From assembly GCA_044223515.1 (NCBI GenBank), contig JBGALV010000001.1, positions 1 to 64,000 on the forward strand: DNA of 64,000 nt. The letters run 5' to 3'. A program made the translations under genes and the position numbers. This document shows, piece after piece, positions 44,371 through 52,381 of this stretch. Each line of letters starts with the position of its first letter. Within the stretch, counting starts at the first letter, position 1. The notes beneath the pieces were generated by a model that saw nothing but the letters and a program-made list of their open reading frames with translations, did no database searches and was not told the DNA's origin. The stretch is from SHVZ01 sp044223515 (GTDB lineage: Bacteria > Pseudomonadota > Alphaproteobacteria > SHVZ01).

Positions 44371-45025
44371 TCAGGAAGCCGGGCGCACGGCCGCCGAAGC
44401 CAGGGGCGTCGGGATCGGTCGGCGGCAGCGAGTCCTGCGGGCGCGGCTGGCGCGGCTCGCGCTGGTCACGCATCGGCGCATTCGGGTCGCGCGGCTGATG
44501 CTGACGCTGGATCTGCGGGGCGAGGTCGACGAGATCCGTGAAGTGGTCGGCCTGGCGGCGAAGCTCGTCGGCGACCATCGGCGGCTGCGAGCGGATGGTC
44601 GAGACCACGGTGACCCGCACGCCGCGGCGCTGGGTCGCCTCGACCAGCCGGCGGAAGTCGCCGTCGCCCGAGAACAGCACGATGTGGTCGACCGAACCGG
44701 CGAGCTCGAGCATGTCGATCGCGAGCTCGATGTCCATGTTGCCCTTGAAGCGCCGGCGCCCCTGCGCGTCGGTGAACTCCTTCGCCGGCTTGGTCACGAC
44801 CGTGTAGCCGTTGTAGTCGAGCCAGTCGACCAGGGGGCGGAGCGGCGAGTACTCCTGATCCTCGAGGAGGGCGGTGTAGTAGAAGGCGCGGATCAGGCGC
44901 CCCTTGTTGGCGAACAGGTCGAGCAGCTTCTTGTAGTCGATGTCGAAGCCGAGGCCGCGGGCGGCCGAGTAGAGATTCGCACCATCGATGAAGAGCGCAA
45001 TGCGCTCCTGGGAATAAAACAGCAT
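44357..45025 (-). CDS. NYN (LabA/DUF88) domain protein
   Basis: 222 aa. PIN-like NYN nuclease fold with aspartates in A-L-F-I-D-G-A-N-L-Y near 10-19, M-D-I-E-L-A near 96 and S-G-D-G-D-F near 119. The C-terminal 60 residues are Arg/Gln/Pro-rich and disordered. Predicted RNase. In related genomes this family sits beside rpoZ; here rpoZ is 18.6 kb away. Confidence 0.9.
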   Translation of the reverse strand: MLFYSQERIALFIDGANLYSAARGLGFDIDYKKLLDLFANKGRLIRAFYYTALLEDQEYSPLRPLVDWLDYNGYTVVTKPAKEFTDAQGRRRFKGNMDIELAIDMLELAGSVDHIVLFSGDGDFRRLVEATQRRGVRVTVVSTIRSQPPMVADELRRQADHFTDLVDLAPQIQRQHQPRDPNAPMRDQREPRQPRPQDSLPPTDPDAPGFGGRAPGFLNAER

Positions 45026-45169
45026 GGAGAATGTCCGTCTTTAAAGAATGGATGATCTCGAAATAACAAAGCCCGCCCGCAGGCAAACGGCCGGACAGTA
45101 TCCGATGCCCCCGATGCCCTCAAGACCCGCAGTGGACGGCCTCCGGCGCGTGCATGTAGCCTCGGCGCC

Positions 45170-46066
45170 ATGATCGACGGAAGCTGGGCAGCCTTCGGGC
45201 CGGGCGAGACGGTCCGACTCAACTACTACGACTGGGGACCCCGGATGCACCCGAAAAGGGTGGTCTGCGTCCACGGTCTCACCCGCCAGGGTCGCGACTT
45301 CGACGAGGTCGCCAAGGGCCTCTCCAAGCAGCGACGGATCGTCTGCCCGGACCTGGTCGGGCGCGGTCGTTCCGGCTGGCTCACCGACAAGAAGCTCTAC
45401 AACGTCGACACCTATGTCGCCCATATGTCGGGGCTGCTCGACCACCTGGGCTTCGAAGGGATCGACTGGGTCGGCACCTCGCTCGGCGGGCTCATCGGTA
45501 TGCAACTCGCCTCCGAGCGGCCCGAGCTGATCCGCCGCCTCGTGCTGAACGACATCGGTCCGCAGCTCGAGCTCGACGGCATCCGCGCGATCGCGGGCTA
45601 CGTCGGCCAGGACCCGCGCTTCAAGCGGCTGGGCGAGGTCGCCGAGTACCTGAAGAAGGTGCATGCCGATTTCGGCGAGCTGACCGACGCGCAGTGGAGC
45701 GAGATGACGACCCACAGCGTCATGCGCCACCCGGAAGGTGGCTACGGCCTCCACTACGATCCCGCCATCGGCCTGCCGTTCCGGAAGCCGCCGGAGAAGG
45801 CGCCGCCGCCGAACTGGGAGGTCTGGGAGCGGATCCAGTGCCCGGTGCTTCTGCTGCGGGGCGAGAAGAGCAGGCTGCTCAGCCGCGCCACCGCCGAGCG
45901 GATGGCGAAGACCGGCCCCAAGGCCGAGGTCGTCGAGATCAAGGACGTCGGCCACGCGCCGGCGCTGATGAGCGAAGACCAGGTCGCGCTGGTGCGCGAT
46001 TTCATCACCGCCGGCGACGAAGACGACGAGGCGAAAGAGGAAGTGCCGGCGCCGAAGCGCGCATGA
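45170..46066 (+). CDS. Alpha/beta hydrolase
   Basis: 298 aa. Oxyanion loop V-C-V-H-G-L-T near 28-34, nucleophile elbow G-T-S-L-G-G (Ser107 region) and C-terminal G-H-A-P near 263. No signal peptide; Glu/Lys-rich tail. Substrate unknown. Overlaps the next hydrolase gene (ATGA). Confidence 0.88.
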   Translation: MIDGSWAAFGPGETVRLNYYDWGPRMHPKRVVCVHGLTRQGRDFDEVAKGLSKQRRIVCPDLVGRGRSGWLTDKKLYNVDTYVAHMSGLLDHLGFEGIDWVGTSLGGLIGMQLASERPELIRRLVLNDIGPQLELDGIRAIAGYVGQDPRFKRLGEVAEYLKKVHADFGELTDAQWSEMTTHSVMRHPEGGYGLHYDPAIGLPFRKPPEKAPPPNWEVWERIQCPVLLLRGEKSRLLSRATAERMAKTGPKAEVVEIKDVGHAPALMSEDQVALVRDFITAGDEDDEAKEEVPAPKRA

Positions 46067-47001
46067 TCGAGCCTTTCCGGCCGCGCTGGCCCTGGATCGG
46101 TGGACACCTTCAGACCATCCGCAACCAGATCGTCCGGCCGCATCACGCGCTGCCGGCAGGCGAGCGCCTCTGGCTCGACCTCGGCGACGGCGACGCGCTC
46201 GCCGCCACCTATCACCAGGGAACGGATGCGGCGCGGCCGCTGGTCGTCCTGATTCACGGACTGGCCGGTGCCGAAGACTCTCTCTACCTGCGTGCCTCGG
46301 CGGCCCATCTCCTCGATGCGGGTTTCTCCGTGCTGCGTCTCAATCTGCGTGGCACCGGGCCGTCGCTTCCGCGCTGCCGCGGCCAGTACCACGCCGGCCG
46401 CTCGGAGGATTTGAGGCTCGCCCTCGGTGCCTTGCCGCAGGTGTTGACCGGGAGCGGCATCGCGCTGGTCGGTTATTCCCTCGGCGGCAACGTGCTGCTG
46501 AAGTTCCTGGGCGAGGGCGCGTCGCCGAAGGTGCGCGCGGCGGCCTCCGTTTCCGCGCCGATCGATCTCGCCGAGGCCTCGGCGACGCTCGCCTCGCCGC
46601 GAAACCGGCTCTATCAGTCCTGGCTGCTCGCGACGATGCGGGAGGAGGCGCTGGCCGGACCGCTATCGGAGCCCGAGCGTTCCGCGGTCTCGTCGGCCCG
46701 GACGGTCACCGAGTTCGATGATCTCTATGTCGCACCTCGCAACGGGTTCGCCTCGGCCTCGGACTACTATGCGAAGTCGTCTGCCGCGCGGTTCCTGCCC
46801 AGCATCGGCGTTCCGACGCTGGTGATCCAGGCCCCCAACGACCCGTGGATTCCGATGACGGCCTATGACGCCATCGACTGGCGCTCGAACCGGAACCTGA
46901 CGCCGCTGTTCGGCGCAGGCGGCCATGTCGGCTTCCACGGCGCAGGCTCACCCGTGGCATGGCACGATCGAGCAATCGCGATGTTTTTTGCCGGAATTTG
47001 A
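46063..47001 (+). CDS. YheT-family alpha/beta hydrolase
   Basis: 312 aa from the ATG at 46063. N-terminal P-R-W-P-W-I-G-G-H-L-Q-T near 7-18 is the YheT signature; nucleophile motif G-Y-S-L-G-G-N near 143-149; L-I-H-G-L-A-G near 63. Probable esterase, translationally coupled to the hydrolase before it. Confidence 0.9.
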   Translation: MIEPFRPRWPWIGGHLQTIRNQIVRPHHALPAGERLWLDLGDGDALAATYHQGTDAARPLVVLIHGLAGAEDSLYLRASAAHLLDAGFSVLRLNLRGTGPSLPRCRGQYHAGRSEDLRLALGALPQVLTGSGIALVGYSLGGNVLLKFLGEGASPKVRAAASVSAPIDLAEASATLASPRNRLYQSWLLATMREEALAGPLSEPERSAVSSARTVTEFDDLYVAPRNGFASASDYYAKSSAARFLPSIGVPTLVIQAPNDPWIPMTAYDAIDWRSNRNLTPLFGAGGHVGFHGAGSPVAWHDRAIAMFFAGI

Positions 47002-47014
47002 GATGACTTTTGGT

Positions 47015-47028
47015 GTGATGGGGATCAC
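47015..47028 (+). promoter_or_regulatory. CRP/FNR-family box upstream of the diguanylate cyclase
   Basis: GTGAT-GGGG-ATCAC is a perfect inverted repeat 68 nt before the ATG at 47096. Read as TGTGA-N6-TCACG (47014-47029 region) it matches the CRP consensus at nine of ten positions; the N4 form also suits FNR/Dnr/FixK proteins. Confidence 0.5.
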
Positions 47029-47095
47029 GGATCGAAGGCTCGTTCCGTGCGGTTAATTGCGGTCGGCAGGGGTGCTGGAAAGAAGATTCGGAACC

Positions 47096-48049
47096 ATGAC
47101 CGCACAAGTGCCATCGTCGTTCGACGTCGAAAGCATGATTTCCGCGGCTGGCCTGCATGCTGTCCTCGACTCCTTCCGCGACGGTGTCCTGCTCGTCGAT
47201 AGCCAGGGCCACGTCGTCGGCGCGAACCGCGCTGCCGAACAGCTGTTCCGCCTGCCGACGTCGCGGTTGCTCGGACGCGACTGCCTGACGCTGATGGCCG
47301 ATCGTCGGAGCCACAGCTTCATCGAGTATCTGTCACGCTCGCTGCTTCCGACCGAAGCCGAGGCGGCAAGCACGCCGATCGAGCTGGTCGGGCGCCGCGC
47401 CGATGGCGGGTTGGTGCCGATCGAGGTCACGAGCGGCCGCATCGACCCGCCGGGCCAGGCGGCCTTCACGCTGACGATCCGCGATATCACGGAACGGAAA
47501 GCACGCGAGCAGGAGTTGCGGCGCGGTGCTACCCGCGATCGGTTGACCGGTGTCGCCACCCGCGGCCATGCCGAGCAGATCGCCGAGACCGAGTTGTTCC
47601 GCGTCTCGCGCTACGGCCGCCCGCTTTCGCTTCTGCTTTTCGACATCGACCACTTCAAGCGGGTCAACGACACCCATGGCCACGCAGCGGGTGACCAGGT
47701 GCTGCGCGAGGTCGCGCGCCGGTGCCAGATCCTGGTGCGCTCCTCGGACCTGATCGGACGCTGGGGCGGCGAGGAGTTCCTGGTGATGACGCCGGAGACC
47801 GCGCTCGACGGCGGCAGCATCCTGGGCGAGCGGCTCAGGCGAGCCGTTGCTGACGCGCCGGTGATCCTCGACACCGGTGAGCGCGTGCAGGTCACGATCT
47901 CGGTCGGGATCGCCGAATACATGGCGGGCGACGCCGATCTTGCGTCGCTGCTCCGCCGCGCCGACATGGCGCTCTATCGAGCCAAGGCCAAGGGACGGAA
48001 CCAGGTCGAGCTGGCGCCGCTGCCGCCGCCATTGCAGCCGGTCGCCTGA
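47096..48049 (+). CDS. PAS-GGEEF diguanylate cyclase
   Basis: 317 aa from ATG 47096; a TTG at 47057 would add 13 poorly conserved residues. PAS domain about 16-135, then a GGDEF domain with D-I-D-H-F-K (183-188) and active-site G-G-E-E-F (224-228). R-S-S-D (215-218) is the inhibitory I-site. Makes cyclic di-GMP in response to a PAS ligand or redox state. Soluble. Confidence 0.92.
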   Translation: MTAQVPSSFDVESMISAAGLHAVLDSFRDGVLLVDSQGHVVGANRAAEQLFRLPTSRLLGRDCLTLMADRRSHSFIEYLSRSLLPTEAEAASTPIELVGRRADGGLVPIEVTSGRIDPPGQAAFTLTIRDITERKAREQELRRGATRDRLTGVATRGHAEQIAETELFRVSRYGRPLSLLLFDIDHFKRVNDTHGHAAGDQVLREVARRCQILVRSSDLIGRWGGEEFLVMTPETALDGGSILGERLRRAVADAPVILDTGERVQVTISVGIAEYMAGDADLASLLRRADMALYRAKAKGRNQVELAPLPPPLQPVA

Positions 48050-48066
48050 CCTACTATGGGTCGGCG

Positions 48067-48636
48067 ATGCTGCCGGCACGTGACTTCATCTTCGTCCGCC
48101 ACGGCGAGACCGACTTCAACCGCGAGCACCGGATCGCGGGGCATACCGACGTGCCGCTCAACGCTGAGGGGCGGCGCCAGGCCGAGGCAGCTGCGGCCGC
48201 GCTGGCCGGCATGCGGATTGTCCGCATCGTCCACAGCCCGCTGGTCCGCGCCCGCGATACCGCCCGGGCCATCGCCGCGAGGAACGGTGCGCCGCTCTCG
48301 GTCGACCCTGATCTGGCCGAATGCCGATGGGGTGCGATGGAAGGGCAGGTCACGCCGCCTGGCGATTTCGGTTGGGCGGATGCGTGGTCGAAGGGCGAGG
48401 GGCCCGAGGGGGCGGAATCCTTCGTCGAGTTCGCCATGCGCGTCCGACGGGCGATGGCCGCGGCGATAGTCGCTCCGGACGACGGGCCGGTGGCCGTGGT
48501 CTCGCATGGCGGTGTCTGGCGCGTGCTGCGCGAAACGCTCGGCCATGCCCCGGCCTTCGGCGGGCGCAACGCCGAGCCTATGCTGTGCGAGCCGCCGTCG
48601 AAATCCGGGCAGCCCTGGCGGATCGTCCCGCTCTAG
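48067..48636 (+). CDS. Histidine phosphatase family protein
   Basis: 189 aa. Phosphohistidine motif V-R-H-G-E-T-D-F-N-R near 9-18, second arginine in S-P-L-V-R-A-R-D-T-A and H in V-S-H-G-G-V near 143. Phosphoglycerate-mutase-like fold; could act on small phosphorylated metabolites such as alpha-ribazole phosphate, but no cobalamin genes are near. Confidence 0.88.
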   Translation: MLPARDFIFVRHGETDFNREHRIAGHTDVPLNAEGRRQAEAAAAALAGMRIVRIVHSPLVRARDTARAIAARNGAPLSVDPDLAECRWGAMEGQVTPPGDFGWADAWSKGEGPEGAESFVEFAMRVRRAMAAAIVAPDDGPVAVVSHGGVWRVLRETLGHAPAFGGRNAEPMLCEPPSKSGQPWRIVPL

Positions 48637-48651
48637 GGGAGAATATCCCCG

Positions 48652-49482
48652 ATGCGGGTTTATTTCTTCTTTATCCCGATCGTGATCGCGCTCGCGACCC
48701 TGGAGGGGATCGTCCTCACATGGATCGCCCGGCACGACTACGACTGGCGGGCCTATCTCGTCTCGCTGTTCGACGTGTCGCTGCGCGAGGTGGTCTACCT
48801 CCTTCCGATCAGTCTGGCGACGCCGGCCTTTCTCTGGGCCTGGGACAACCGCCTCGCCACCGTCCCGGTCGATGGGATCCTCGCTTTCGCGGTCCTCTTC
48901 CTCGGGATGGAGTTCTTCTACTACTGGTTCCACCGCTGCAGCCACCGGATGCGGTGGTTCTGGGCGACGCATGCAGTGCACCACTCGCCGAACCAGCTGA
49001 ACCTTTCGGCCGCCTACCGCTTCGGCTGGACCGGGCGGAGCAGCGGCTCGCTGATCTTCTATGTTCCGATGGTCTGGATCGGTTTCCCGATAGGCGCCGT
49101 GATCGCCGCGCTGTCGCTGAACCTGCTCTATCAGTTCTGGCTGCACGCGACCTGGATCCCGAAGCTGGGCTGGCTCGAATACGTGCTGAACACGCCGTCG
49201 CACCATCGCGTCCACCACGCCGCCAACCCCGAGTACATCGACGCCAACTACGGCGGCGTTCTGATCGTCTTCGACCGGCTGTTCGGCACCTTCGTCGCCG
49301 AGCGCGACGACGTCCCCTGCCGATACGGCCTGGTGACGCCGCTCGAGTCCTACAACCCGCTCTTCGTCGCGCTGCACGAATGGATCGCGATGGGCCGCGA
49401 CCTGTGGCGTGCGGCCACATGGCGCGATCGCCTCTTTTACCTCTTGGGCCCGCCCGGCGGGCGGACCAGCGAGCGACCCTGA
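48652..49482 (+). CDS. Sterol desaturase/fatty acid hydroxylase family membrane enzyme
   Basis: 276 aa, four or five membrane helices. The histidine boxes are present: H-R-C-S-H near 91-95, H-A-V-H-H near 107-111 and S-H-H-R-V-H-H near 183-189, binding a di-iron centre. Hydroxylates or desaturates a lipid. Its stop overlaps the next gene. Confidence 0.9.
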   Translation: MRVYFFFIPIVIALATLEGIVLTWIARHDYDWRAYLVSLFDVSLREVVYLLPISLATPAFLWAWDNRLATVPVDGILAFAVLFLGMEFFYYWFHRCSHRMRWFWATHAVHHSPNQLNLSAAYRFGWTGRSSGSLIFYVPMVWIGFPIGAVIAALSLNLLYQFWLHATWIPKLGWLEYVLNTPSHHRVHHAANPEYIDANYGGVLIVFDRLFGTFVAERDDVPCRYGLVTPLESYNPLFVALHEWIAMGRDLWRAATWRDRLFYLLGPPGGRTSERP

Positions 49483-50816
49483 TGGATACCCGTCCGACCG
49501 ATCCCAAGCCGTGGCTGCCGGCCGAGTGCCGGCAGGTGATCGCCGACGCCGAGGCGGAGCATCTGTCGGGCGAGCTCGCCGAGATCGATGCCGGCCTGCA
49601 TGCGCTCGTCGACGCGCACGAGCGCCACATGGACGCGGAGACGCTCGGGCTCAATGCCGGCACCAACGTGATGAACCCGCGCGCCGCCGCCATGCTCGGC
49701 CGCTCGCTCGGCAACCGCCCGTCGCTGGGTTATCCCGGCGACAAGTACGAGATGGGCATGGAATATGCCGAGCGGATCGAGGTCGTTGCCGACGGCCTGG
49801 TGCGCCGGCTGTTCAAGGCGCCCTTCGCCGAGATCCGCGTCGGCTCCGGCGCGCTCGCCAACCTCTACGTCTTCATGGCGACCTGCGCGCCCGGCGACCG
49901 GATCATGGCCTTCCCGCCGGAGATGGGCGGGCATGTGACCCATCACCGGGCGGGTGCCGCCGGTCTCTACGGGCTCGATATCCATCCGGTGCCCTACGAT
50001 GCCGCGCGGATGGCGATCGACCTCGACCGCCTGCGCACGGACGCGAAGCGCCTGAAGCCCAAGGTCATCACGGTCGCGGGATCGCTCTGCCTCTTTCCCT
50101 ACGATGTCGCCGGCGTGCGCGCGATCGCCGACGAGATCGGCGCATGGGTGCTGTACGACGCCGCGCACATGGCAGGACTGATCGCCGGTGGGCGCTTCCA
50201 GCAGCCGCTGGCCGAAGGCGCACACCTGATGACGTGCTCGACCTACAAGGCCTTCGGAGGGCCGCCCTCAGGTCTCGTGATGACCACCGAGCAGGGGCTT
50301 GCCGAGAAGATCGACAAGATCGCCTATCCGGGCCTCACGGCGAATTTTGACCTCGGCAAGACCGCGGCCCTGGCGCTATCCGTTCTCGATCTGCTGGAGC
50401 ACGGCAAGGCGTATGCCGATATGTGCATCGCCAACGCCAAGGCGCTGGGCGAGGCAATGGCGAAGGAGGGGCTGCCCGTGCATGCGGCCGACGGACGCGG
50501 CCACACCGAAAGCCATCACCTGGCGTTCCACGCCGCCCCCTTCGGCGGCGGCCAGACCGCCTCCAAGCATCTGGCCAAGGCGAACCTGCTGCTCTGCGGG
50601 ATCGGGCTTCCGATCGCGCCGGTCGAGGGCGATCTCAACGGAATCCGCATCGGGACGCAGGAGATCACGCGCTTCGGGCTGACGCCGAAGGAGATGCCCG
50701 AGGTCGCGCGCTTTCTCGCGCGCGTGCTCAAGGGCAACGAGATGCCGGAGCAGGTAAAGGGCGACGTGATCGAGTTCCGCCGCGCCTTCCGCGACCTGAA
50801 GTTCGTTCGCGCCTAG
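49482..50816 (+). CDS. Serine hydroxymethyltransferase-like PLP enzyme
   Basis: 444 aa from ATG 49482. SHMT fold: G-Y-P-G-D-K-Y near 83, D-A-A-H-M-A-G-L-I-A-G-G near 226 and PLP lysine K256 in T-C-S-T-Y-K-A-F-G-G-P-P-S-G. Canonical GlyA has T-T-T-H-K-T-L-R-G-P-R-G-G there, so this is a diverged paralog; a role with modified serine, threonine or alpha-methylserine is possible. Coupled to the desaturase-like gene. Confidence 0.85.
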   Translation: MDTRPTDPKPWLPAECRQVIADAEAEHLSGELAEIDAGLHALVDAHERHMDAETLGLNAGTNVMNPRAAAMLGRSLGNRPSLGYPGDKYEMGMEYAERIEVVADGLVRRLFKAPFAEIRVGSGALANLYVFMATCAPGDRIMAFPPEMGGHVTHHRAGAAGLYGLDIHPVPYDAARMAIDLDRLRTDAKRLKPKVITVAGSLCLFPYDVAGVRAIADEIGAWVLYDAAHMAGLIAGGRFQQPLAEGAHLMTCSTYKAFGGPPSGLVMTTEQGLAEKIDKIAYPGLTANFDLGKTAALALSVLDLLEHGKAYADMCIANAKALGEAMAKEGLPVHAADGRGHTESHHLAFHAAPFGGGQTASKHLAKANLLLCGIGLPIAPVEGDLNGIRIGTQEITRFGLTPKEMPEVARFLARVLKGNEMPEQVKGDVIEFRRAFRDLKFVRA

Positions 50817-52381
50817 GGCGCCGGCTTCGCCGCCATCGCGAAGGTCGCCTCGTCCTTGCGCGGCTCATAGGCGACGTTCTTCTTCGAGGCCCAGTGCACG
50901 ACCTGCCAGTAGAGCGGGACGATGCCGACATCCTTGAAGGCGACCTGGGCCGCCTGGCGCAGCAGGCCGTTCCGCTTCTCCTCGTCGAACTCGGCGATGG
51001 CCGCCTTCAGCGTCTCGTCGAACTTCGGGTTCGAGTAGCGGGCGCGGTTGAAGATGCCGGTGCCGGCGTCCTGGTTGTAGGTCGCCAGCACGTTGTTGAG
51101 CGCGATCGCCGAGTTGGGCGTCGTGGTGCCGAAGCTGAAGACGAAGGCAGAATACTCGCGCCGCGTCGCCGCCGTCGCATAGACGTTGTAGGGCAGCGCC
51201 ACGACGCCGTTCACCTTGAGCCCGCCGCGCGTCAGCATCTGGCCGAGGACCTGGACCAGGTCGCCGTCCTTCGGCAGGCGGTCGTTGGACGAATGCAGCG
51301 TGAGGCCGAACCCGTTCGGATATCCGGCGGCGGCGAGCAGGGCCTTGGCGCCGGCGACGTCCGGCTTCTCCGGCGGCAGCGACGCGTCGTGACCGCCGAT
51401 GCCCTTCGGCACCATCTGGCCGGCGGCCTCGCCGGAGCCGTCGAGCAGCCGGTCGACGATGACCGATCGGTCGATCATCTTGGCGATCGCCTGACGGACG
51501 CGGAGGTCCTTCAACGGGTTCTTCTGAAGCGGTTTGCCGTTGGCATCGGTGACGAAGGGCGACTCGTCGCGGTCGGAGTCGAGCGCCAGGTAGACGAGCC
51601 GCGTCGAGGGCGTCGAATGCAGCGTGATCTTCGGATTCGACTTGAGCGACTTGACGTCCGAGGGCGGCACCTGGTCGATCAGGTCGACGTCGCCGGCGAG
51701 GAGGGCCGCGACGCGCGGCGCGTCCTTCGGGATGTAGCGGAACGTCACCTTGTCGTAGGCGGGATTTCTGCCCCAGTAGGCCTCGTTCCGGCTCATGGTC
51801 AGGCGGTCGCCGTTCTTCCATTCGCCGAACTTGTAGGGCCCCGTGCCGACCATCGCCTTGCCGGAATTGAAGTCGGCGGTCGAGGCGCCGCCGGCGACCT
51901 TCTTGGAGACGAGGAAGACGAGGCCGATTTGCTCGAGCAGCTGAGGCGAGGGGGCCTGGGTCTTGATGCGGATGGTCGAGGCGTCGACCGCGGTGATCTC
52001 GGCGATCGAGCCGACCGCCCCGGCGAAGGATGCCGGGCTGTTGGGCACGTTCTTCGCCCGCTCCATCGAGAACACCACGTCCTCGGCTGAGAAGGGGGAG
52101 CCGTCATGGAAGACGACGCCTTGCCGCAGCTTGATCTCCCAGGTGGTCGGATCGACCACCTTCCACGACGTCGCGATCGAGGCATGGAGCTGGTTGTCGG
52201 CGTCGGCATCGACGAGCTGGTCGAAGAAATGGCTCGCCGTCATCTGGTTGTTGCCGGTGCGCGAGAACAGCGGATCGATCGAGGACTGCTCGCTCGACCG
52301 GCCGATGACGAGCTCGGCCGCCGTCGCCGGCAGGGCGAGGAGCGTCGATCCGAGAAGCAGGAGGGAAAGCGCGCGGGTCAT
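50813..52381 (-). CDS. Peptide-type ABC transporter substrate-binding protein
   Basis: 522 aa with a signal peptide (L-S-L-L-L-L-G-S-T-L-L-A-L-P-A-T-A-A near 5-22). SBP family 5 (DppA/OppA) pattern: W-E-I-K-L-R-Q-G-V-V-F-H-D-G-S-P-F near 75-91, G-T-G-P-Y-K-F near 155. No permease or ATPase genes adjoin it. Start overlaps the CocE hydrolase stop (ATGA), so both are coupled. Confidence 0.92.
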   Translation of the reverse strand: MTRALSLLLLGSTLLALPATAAELVIGRSSEQSSIDPLFSRTGNNQMTASHFFDQLVDADADNQLHASIATSWKVVDPTTWEIKLRQGVVFHDGSPFSAEDVVFSMERAKNVPNSPASFAGAVGSIAEITAVDASTIRIKTQAPSPQLLEQIGLVFLVSKKVAGGASTADFNSGKAMVGTGPYKFGEWKNGDRLTMSRNEAYWGRNPAYDKVTFRYIPKDAPRVAALLAGDVDLIDQVPPSDVKSLKSNPKITLHSTPSTRLVYLALDSDRDESPFVTDANGKPLQKNPLKDLRVRQAIAKMIDRSVIVDRLLDGSGEAAGQMVPKGIGGHDASLPPEKPDVAGAKALLAAAGYPNGFGLTLHSSNDRLPKDGDLVQVLGQMLTRGGLKVNGVVALPYNVYATAATRREYSAFVFSFGTTTPNSAIALNNVLATYNQDAGTGIFNRARYSNPKFDETLKAAIAEFDEEKRNGLLRQAAQVAFKDVGIVPLYWQVVHWASKKNVAYEPRKDEATFAMAAKPAP

